DNA from: JAJFVC01 sp039698075
Lineage (GTDB): Bacteria > Planctomycetota > Planctomycetia > Pirellulales > Thermoguttaceae
Reading direction: 5' to 3'
DNA: 16,170 nt
Assembly: GCA_039698075.1 (NCBI GenBank)
Contig: JBDKTJ010000036.1
Coordinates: forward strand, 1-16,170
Made by a program: the position numbers and the translations under genes. The notes beneath the pieces are model-generated. The model searched no databases. It was not told where the DNA came from and saw nothing but the letters and a program-made list of their open reading frames with translations. Positions 10,660 through 16,170 of this stretch are shown here, piece after piece. Within the stretch, counting starts at the first letter, position 1. Each line of letters opens with the position of its first letter.

Positions 10660-11063
10660 TCGGCCGCCAATCGTTTCAGCGACGGGACGTGGCCAAGCTG
10701 AAACTTTCGCTCGCCCAGCAGCTCTTTGCCGTTCTGCAAAAACACGCGGACGCGAACGCACCAATGCAGCTTGATGAGCCGGCCTCGGTAGCTCAAGGGG
10801 CTGTTGGGCAGTCGGGTGACGAATTGCTCCGGCTCGCGCAGGTCGATCGGGCGGACGTCGTCGGCGTCGCGTCGCCAAAACTCGTGCACGGCCATGTCTT
10901 CGTCGCCTTTGCCTTCGGTGTGCCAAAGGACGGAAACCTCGACGGCTTTGATCGAGTCGCCCTCAAGCGGTTCGACGACGTAGTGGCCCGCCAACACGTC
11001 GCCCGGCTGATAGGCGGACGCGTCGCCGTCGAAACGGATCAGGACCGCGGGCTCCATGCTCAT
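10656..11063 (-). CDS. Small arrestin-like beta-sandwich protein, hypothetical
   Basis: The 135-residue protein has no signal peptide or membrane segment. The pattern is mostly beta: AYQPGDVLAGHYVV, IKAVEVSVLWHTEGKG, a loop, FVTRLPNSPLSYRGRLIKLH, then WCVRVRVFLQ. The YxPGDxLxGxY opening and the LPxSPxSYxGxLIxxxWxxRVR block resemble arrestin-type sandwiches, so I infer that fold; no database check was possible. Both ends overlap neighbours by four bases as ATGA (11063-11060 with the membrane gene, 10659-10656 with the ATPase gene), so the three are probably translated in a coupled way. A second ATG two codons in (11057) is also usable. Function unknown. Confidence 0.65.
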   Translation of the reverse strand: MSMEPAVLIRFDGDASAYQPGDVLAGHYVVEPLEGDSIKAVEVSVLWHTEGKGDEDMAVHEFWRRDADDVRPIDLREPEQFVTRLPNSPLSYRGRLIKLHWCVRVRVFLQNGKELLGERKFQLGHVPSLKRLAAE

Positions 11064-12370
11064 CGGTCGGCGCTCCCGGGCACGGGGTAAAGAACCACCG
11101 AAAACGATCGACGGAAATTGGGCCACCGGGCCATGTCGCCCTCGACCACCACGCTCCAATTGATTTCGTTGTGCTCGGCCTTGAACGAGTGCATCGCGCC
11201 GGCGGGCACGTTCAGATCGAACTCGGCCACGAACGGCTGGCCGCTGTCGATCTGGAATCGCTCGCGCACGAACACCGGCTGTCGAAAGGCCTCTTGCGTC
11301 TCGGTGCGGGTGTTGGTGCCCTGGCGATATGTGGCCGATTCCTCGCAGACCAGCCAGACGCGAAGCGCGTTGATCGCCAGCCGTCCGGACTGCGAAAGAA
11401 ACAACCGGTACGACTGGCCCGGCCGCAACGGATGGTCGGAAATCTCCATCAACGTGGGGCCGATGCCCGCGGCCACCAGCAACTTTCGGAAGAAAAAGAC
11501 GATCAGCCCGATGCCGATCAGCACAAAGGGAATCAAAAAAAACGTCAGGACCCACTGGGGCTCGCCGCGGAGATGACTTTTTGCGGCGACCCAGACGCAG
11601 GCCGCCACCAAGGCGTTCCAGAGGACGCAAGCCGTCAGCAGGCCGAACAGCGCCCAGCCGGGCGACGAGGCCATGGGCAGTCGAAACCGCAGCCGCGTGC
11701 CGGGGCTGTTGGTCGTGTCGTCGCTTTGCGGCACGAACGGATAGCGACGATCGGTCACGCGGCCGCCGAGAAAATTGCGACCGGCCGCCCGGCGTCGCCG
11801 AGCCGCCCGACGTTCGGCCGATTTTCCCCAATGCAACAGGGCGTAGAGCAGTCCGCCGGCGCCGATCGCCATGAACGAGCCGGGCACGGTCAACCAGAAC
11901 CAACGGCCCCAGCGATATCCGCGGACCAACACGACGACGTAGGGATCGGCCGGATCGTACCAGCACGGGTAACACGGACCGCTTGCGGCCGAAGGGACGG
12001 CGAACTGCTCGAGAATCGCCTCCGCCTCGCGACGATTGGGCGTGTAGGCGTTGTGGATGTCGTAATGGGTCCAGGTGGTGATGTCGCCGCCGGCGTTGTA
12101 CTCGATCTTAAGTTCCGGTCCGAACAGCGGCCCGTCGTCGCCGGGTTTTTGATTGATTCGTTTGTCGAGCACCTTGCACTGGGTCTCGACGAACTCGTGA
12201 TGGACTCGCCACTCGGGCACCACCAGCGCAACGACCATCCAAACCGCTCCGCCACAGCCGAGCAACAGCAGCACGGCCCAGAACAAGGCCTCGCCCACGC
12301 TGCCGAGCATCGGCGAACCGGTTCGACGATTGCCGCGTTTTTTCCCGTAGAAGCGAAAACTTCGCGCCAA
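11060..12370 (-). CDS. DUF3592-like multi-pass membrane protein
   Basis: The protein has 436 residues from the TTG at 12370. There are four likely membrane helices: about 27-51 (ALFWAVLLLLGCGG onward), 158-181, 238-262 and 274-295. The segment after helix 1 (about 55-150) is an extracytoplasmic beta-rich region ending in CYPCWYDPADP, the pattern of DUF3592 proteins. A basic stretch (ERRAARRRRAAGR) after helix 2 suggests a cytoplasmic loop. The C-terminal 130 residues are soluble and beta-rich (LRPGQSYRLFLSQSG, then VPAGAMHSFKAEHNEINW and VVEGD), resembling an arrestin-like sandwich and therefore the next gene's product. The TTG start has a well-placed GGAGAGG; an ATG at 12310 is the alternative and would drop a basic N-terminal stretch. 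Function unknown. Confidence 0.75.
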   Translation of the reverse strand: MARSFRFYGKKRGNRRTGSPMLGSVGEALFWAVLLLLGCGGAVWMVVALVVPEWRVHHEFVETQCKVLDKRINQKPGDDGPLFGPELKIEYNAGGDITTWTHYDIHNAYTPNRREAEAILEQFAVPSAASGPCYPCWYDPADPYVVVLVRGYRWGRWFWLTVPGSFMAIGAGGLLYALLHWGKSAERRAARRRRAAGRNFLGGRVTDRRYPFVPQSDDTTNSPGTRLRFRLPMASSPGWALFGLLTACVLWNALVAACVWVAAKSHLRGEPQWVLTFFLIPFVLIGIGLIVFFFRKLLVAAGIGPTLMEISDHPLRPGQSYRLFLSQSGRLAINALRVWLVCEESATYRQGTNTRTETQEAFRQPVFVRERFQIDSGQPFVAEFDLNVPAGAMHSFKAEHNEINWSVVVEGDMARWPNFRRSFSVVLYPVPGSADR

Positions 12371-12378
12371 GGCAAAAA

Positions 12379-12385
12379 CCTCTCC
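12379..12385 (-). promoter_or_regulatory. Shine-Dalgarno deciding a TTG start
   Basis: GGAGAGG on the minus strand lies 8 bases before the TTG at 12370, in the short gap after the alpha-CTD gene. The alternative ATG at 12310 has no such site, so this favours the TTG start of the DUF3592-like gene. Confidence 0.5.
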
Positions 12386-12392
12386 GCGACGA

Positions 12393-12695
12393 TTAGCGAG
12401 GGCGACCGGGCGACATCGACGCGGCCGGCTGCGATTCACGCTTCATCGTCCGACAAAACCCAATCCTCTCCAACGCCTTGTACACTTCCTCCAACGTCTT
12501 TTCACCGAAGTTCGAGATGCCCAGCAGATCGTCGCGCGTGCAGCCGAGCAAGTCGTTGACCGTGAAAATCCCCCGTTCCTCGAGACAGTTCGTCGTGCGG
12601 ACCGAAAGACCGATCTCCGCCGTGCTCATGTCCAATTTGTCGGCGAGATCTTTGGCCCTCAGGTCGGTCTTGCGAAGCGGAATGCGGGTGCTCAT
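12393..12695 (-). CDS. Stand-alone RNA polymerase alpha C-terminal domain protein
   Basis: The 100-residue protein consists almost entirely of an alpha-CTD fold. SVRTTNCLEERGIFTVNDLL and LLGISNFGEKTLEEVYKALE align without gaps to E. coli RpoA at a fixed offset of 232. Arg265, Asn268, Cys269, Gly296 and Lys298, which contact UP-element DNA, are kept as Arg33, Asn36, Cys37, Gly64 and Lys66; Ser299 is Thr67. Asp259 is Glu27, while Glu261 is Gly29. There is no N-terminal dimerisation domain, so it cannot replace alpha in the polymerase core. GGAGG lies 7 bases before the ATG. It is the first gene of an operon continuing 22 bases later. A role as a DNA-binding or polymerase-modulating factor is inferred; the helix-hairpin-helix-like fold could also serve plain DNA or protein binding. 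Confidence 0.85.
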   Translation of the reverse strand: MSTRIPLRKTDLRAKDLADKLDMSTAEIGLSVRTTNCLEERGIFTVNDLLGCTRDDLLGISNFGEKTLEEVYKALERIGFCRTMKRESQPAASMSPGRPR

Positions 12696-12768
12696 GGGTT
12701 CCCTCCCAGTTCGGGATTGCAGAAAGAAGTCTATTTTTTCGACGGGTCCGTCCCATCCTCGACGCCGT

Positions 12769-12777
12769 AGTATAGCA
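12769..12777 (-). promoter_or_regulatory. Candidate extended -10 promoter of the alpha-CTD operon
   Basis: On the minus strand TGC-TATACT (12777-12769) has the TGn extension typical of extended -10 promoters. No good -35 is visible at 16-18 bases, as expected for that class. A start near 12762 gives a leader of about 66 bases before the ATG at 12695. Confidence 0.45.
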
Positions 12778-12838
12778 ATTGCCGTCGTTTTGGGTAGTAC
12801 CAGCCCTGCCGCCGCCCAAGAGATTTGCGTATACTTTC

Positions 12839-12866
12839 TTCTAGCCTCTAGCTTCTAATCTCCAGC
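12839..12866. repeat. Four 7-bp repeats (consensus YTCTAGC)
   Basis: Four consecutive heptamers TTCTAGC, CTCTAGC, TTCTAAT and CTCCAGC lie between a possible -10 element (TATACT, 12830-12835) and the helicase start. The array is degenerate towards its right end. It would be in or near the helicase 5' leader. Confidence 0.7.
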
Positions 12867-12879
12867 CCCTGAGTTCCCC

Positions 12880-15144
12880 TTGGACCCTTTGCTTGCCGAC
12901 CTGACGGACGCCCAGCGTGAAGCGGTCACGCATTTCAAAGGGCCGCTGTTGATCTTGGCCGGGCCGGGCAGCGGCAAGACCCGCGTGGTGACCCATCGCG
13001 TCGCCTGGCTTCTGAAACAAGGCGTGCCCGGCCACCAAATCCTTGCCCTGACCTTTACGAACAAAGCCGCCGACGAAATGGCCGGACGGATCGAACGGCT
13101 CGTTGGCGACCACTCGGTTTGGGTGAGCACTTTTCACCGATTCTGCGCACGACTGTTGCGAAAATACGCGTCGTTGGTGGGGCTTCAGGAAAACTACACA
13201 ATCTACGATGCGAACGAAAGCGTGCGAGCCCTGCGTCAGGCCATCGGGCGACTGCGCGTCGATGTCGACCGGTTTTCGCCCGACAACATCGCCAACGCGA
13301 TCAGTTGGGCCAAGAACAACCTGATTCTGCCCGATCAATACCAAGCGAAGCCGGGCCATCCGCTCGGGAAGATCGTTCAGCAGGTTTACCCAGCTTATCA
13401 ACAGCAACTGACCAACTCGAATGCGGTCGATTTCGACGACCTGTTGCTCCACGTAGCCACGATTCTGCGCGACAATCCCGAAGTTCGCGCGAGCCTGGAC
13501 GAGCGGTTTCGGTTTATTTTGCTCGATGAGTATCAGGACACGAATTTGGCCCAATACGCCATCGCCCGGGCGTTGTCGGTCGACTATCCGAATCTGGCGG
13601 TCACCGGCGACCCGGACCAGTCGATTTATGGGTGGCGAGGGGCGAATCTGAACAACATTTTGGACTTTGAGCGGGACTATCCGGAAGTTTGCGTGGTCCG
13701 ATTGGAACAGAACTATCGTAGCACGCAGCGGATTTTGCGGGTGGCCTCGGAATTGATCTCCCACAACGTGCATCGCAAGGAGAAGGGGCTTTTTACGGAA
13801 AACGGGCCTGGCGCGCCGGTGCGGTTGGTCACGTATTCGACGCAAAAGGACGAGGCCGAGAACATTGCGGCCCGCATCGCCTCGGACATCGGACAGGGTC
13901 GGCGTCGGCCTCGCGATTTCGCCGTTTTTTATCGCGTCAACGCGTTGAGCCGCTCGCTGGAGATTGCCCTGCGCGAGTTGGGCGTGCCCTATCAAATGGT
14001 CAACGGGCTGGAGTTTTTTCAACGCAAGGAAATCAAGGACGTTTTGGCCTACCTGCACCTGTTGAACAATCCGCGCGACGAGATGGCGTTTTTGCGGGTC
14101 GTCAACGTGCCGGCCCGGGGCATCGGTCGGACCACGCTCGAACGGCTGGCGGACCACGCGGCCCGATACGGATTGCCGCTGTTGGAAGCGGCTCGACAGG
14201 CCGGCCAGATCGCCTCGTTGGGACGTCGGGCGGTGACGCAGTTGGGTCAATTCATCGGGCTGTTCGACCATTTGGCGGCCGCGGTGGATCGGCCCGTCGA
14301 GGAGGTTTTGGGGTTGGTCCTGAGCGAAACCGGCTATCAGCGTCAGCTCGCCAAATCGAACGACGAGGAAGACCAGCAGCGGTTGGCCAACATTGAGGAG
14401 TTGCTGACCGTCGCGCGCGATTTTGACGAACGTCACGGCGAGATCGGCCGGCTCGAAGCGTTTTTGGAGGAGACCTGCCTGGTCAACGACACCGACGCCT
14501 GGGAAACCGACGCAGATCGGGTGACGCTGATGACGCTGCACGCCTCGAAGGGGCTTGAGTTTCCGGTGGTGTATCTGGTTGCGGTCGAAGAGGGCATTTT
14601 GCCGCATGAGCGGAGCCGCGAGCAGCCCCTGCAATTGGAAGAGGAGCGGCGGCTGATGTTCGTCGGCATCACCCGAGCCCAGCAAGAGCTTCAACTGAGC
14701 ACGGCCCGATATCGTGACTTTCGCGGCCAACGCAAACTGACAATCCCCAGTTCATTCCTGATGGAGCTGCCGCGAGCGGAAATGGACGTCGAGATGCCCG
14801 GCGTTGAAAGCGTCGCGTCCCGGGAGCCGGATTTTTCGGACTTCGATCCGAGTTGCGACGACGTCGAATGGTTCGAGCCGGCCGAGCCCGTCGTTCCGCG
14901 AGCCCCGGCGGCGCCGATCATCCACCTGACCACGGCGGCCGCGCTGGCCGGCGGCGGCCAAACCGCCTCGCCTGACGTGTTTCGCCAGGGCATGAAGGTG
15001 CTGCACGCGACGTTTGGACTGGGTCGCATCATCGCGTTGAGCGGTCCGGCGACCGATCGCCAGGCGACCGTGCAGTTCCCGCCGCCGGTGGGGCAAAAAC
15101 GCATCCCCTTGGGCGACGGCGCGCTGCAACCGGTTGGCAAGTGA
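12880..15144 (+). CDS. UvrD/PcrA-type superfamily 1 DNA helicase
   Basis: The protein has 754 residues, typical for UvrD/PcrA, with all SF1A motifs: I AGPGSGKT (27-34), Ia ALTFTNKAADEM, II LLDEYQDTN (214-222), III VTGDPDQSIYGWRGA (241-255), IV EQNYRSTQR, V TLMTLHASKGLEFPVV, and VI EEERRLMFVGITRAQQEL. The C-terminus (GMKVLHATFGLGRIIALSG onward) is the small Tudor-like domain that binds RNA polymerase in PcrA/UvrD. It is an ATP-driven 3'-5' helicase for nucleotide excision repair, mismatch repair or replication-conflict removal. The start is TTG (MDPLLADLTDAQREAV) without a Shine-Dalgarno; no in-frame ATG exists before the Walker motif. Whether it is the UvrD or PcrA orthologue cannot be decided here. 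Confidence 0.95.
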   Translation: MDPLLADLTDAQREAVTHFKGPLLILAGPGSGKTRVVTHRVAWLLKQGVPGHQILALTFTNKAADEMAGRIERLVGDHSVWVSTFHRFCARLLRKYASLVGLQENYTIYDANESVRALRQAIGRLRVDVDRFSPDNIANAISWAKNNLILPDQYQAKPGHPLGKIVQQVYPAYQQQLTNSNAVDFDDLLLHVATILRDNPEVRASLDERFRFILLDEYQDTNLAQYAIARALSVDYPNLAVTGDPDQSIYGWRGANLNNILDFERDYPEVCVVRLEQNYRSTQRILRVASELISHNVHRKEKGLFTENGPGAPVRLVTYSTQKDEAENIAARIASDIGQGRRRPRDFAVFYRVNALSRSLEIALRELGVPYQMVNGLEFFQRKEIKDVLAYLHLLNNPRDEMAFLRVVNVPARGIGRTTLERLADHAARYGLPLLEAARQAGQIASLGRRAVTQLGQFIGLFDHLAAAVDRPVEEVLGLVLSETGYQRQLAKSNDEEDQQRLANIEELLTVARDFDERHGEIGRLEAFLEETCLVNDTDAWETDADRVTLMTLHASKGLEFPVVYLVAVEEGILPHERSREQPLQLEEERRLMFVGITRAQQELQLSTARYRDFRGQRKLTIPSSFLMELPRAEMDVEMPGVESVASREPDFSDFDPSCDDVEWFEPAEPVVPRAPAAPIIHLTTAAALAGGGQTASPDVFRQGMKVLHATFGLGRIIALSGPATDRQATVQFPPPVGQKRIPLGDGALQPVGK

Positions 15145-16170
15145 CCGCGGGGCGCAGTAAAACCCTATGGCGCGATTGGGAAAGCTAGGTTAGACTGGCA
15201 GTTTCTTGCTAAAACACTTGAGTAGGAGATTGCCATGTATCGTCGCGACATTCGTGTGAACAATCCAGTCGAGGCTTTGATTGTTGAGCAAGCGTTGGCA
15301 ATGTATCGAGAGATGGAACGCACTGCCACTGCAGCGCCTGATGGCCAAGTGCTTGCTCAGGTGGAACAACTTGCGGTGACGCGTGGGCGAGAGTTTACCC
15401 GCAAGAGTTTGGAAGCCGTTTTGAACCAGCAGGCCGAAGAGGTCGAAAAAAAGGGGCGCCGACGCGACAATGTTCTTGCGGCGGAGCTCGATCGCATCGC
15501 GGCCGGCAGAAACGCACCGTGCTCACGGCGGGCGGCGCGGTGACGTTGCGCCGCGTGTACTTCACTTGCCGTCGTTGCAAGATTGGAGTCTTTCCTCTGG
15601 ATACGCGTTTGGGCATTACCGATTCCACCAGCCACCAGGCGCAACGTTTGTTGTGTTTGGCTGGCAGCAGTTGGTCGTTCGATCGAGCAGCCAAGCATTT
15701 GCGGGAATTTTGCGGTTTATCGGTCTCGGACAACAAGATACGCGATGTTTGTCAACGTCACGGAACGGCGGCTGCGGCATGGCAACGCTCAACACCGCAA
15801 GCACACGAAGGTTTTCGCAAAGCGACCGGCGACATCGAGTTTTCCACCGACGGCACAAGCGTCAACATATGGGAAGGCTGGCGAGAAATGCGTCTGGGTA
15901 TCTTTTCCAAGCGGCATCGCGGACCATCGGCCATGCCCGAAGAGTGGGACGATCGCGAGTTGCCCGCGCCGCATGTTCGTGTGGCGTTTGCGGCGATCGA
16001 AAACAGCGAACGCTTTGGCTCGCGTTGGGGCCAGTGGGCAGGGCGACTCGGCATTGAGGATACGACGACGATCACCATGCTGGCCGACGGAGCCGGTTGG
16101 ATTTGGCAACAAGCCGCCATGCACTTTCCCGGTGCCGCCGGAATGTTGGACGTTTACCATGCGTTGGAGC

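Overview
The window looks like a chromosomal segment of a high-GC planctomycete, probably close to the Pirellulales. The reasons are the tandem Tat-tagged Gfo/Idh/MocA oxidoreductases beside a DoxX protein, a XylR-type regulator divergent from an enolase-superfamily gene, a stand-alone RNA polymerase alpha C-terminal domain protein, and a secreted Tyr/Cys-rich protein. The taxonomy is inferred from gene content and style, not from a marker gene.

Region 1 (1-5792, + strand) is a collinear cassette. It holds a 5'-truncated DoxX-type membrane protein, two paralogous Gfo/Idh/MocA oxidoreductases (the first with a clear Tat signal, the second with a degraded one), a sugar phosphate isomerase/epimerase-type TIM barrel, and a small polyhydroxyalkanoic-acid-system protein. 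The layout suggests oxidation or epimerisation of a sugar-like substrate, with the DoxX protein as a possible membrane partner. A 22-bp tandem duplication sits at the doxX/oxidoreductase junction and appears to have destroyed an older ATGA overlap.

Region 2 (5817-8591) is an enolase-superfamily gene (- strand) divergent from a XylR-type regulator (+ strand, LacI-like sensor plus AraC-type HTH). The regulator has a near-consensus promoter whose predicted transcription start falls on its ATG, so its mRNA is probably leaderless. A 21-bp-spaced direct repeat in the gap is a candidate operator.

Region 3 (8621-9845, - strand) holds tRNA-Gln(CUG) with its own terminator and a candidate promoter, and a secreted Tyr/Cys-rich protein with a good sigma70-type promoter. 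The 287-base gap between tRNA and protein gene contains only that tRNA promoter candidate.

Region 4 (9982-12777, - strand) is a tight four-gene operon: stand-alone alpha-CTD protein, DUF3592-like multi-pass membrane protein, small arrestin-like protein and P-loop ATPase. Two of its junctions are ATGA overlaps. I know of no described function for this combination, and it is the best candidate here for an undescribed system.

Region 5 (12839-16170, + strand) has a heptamer repeat, a UvrD/PcrA-type helicase, and the left part of an insertion sequence. The transposase of that element (ISKra4-like) is split over two frames joined by an A_AAA_AAG slippery heptamer, the hallmark of programmed -1 frameshifting. 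The element runs off the end of the window.
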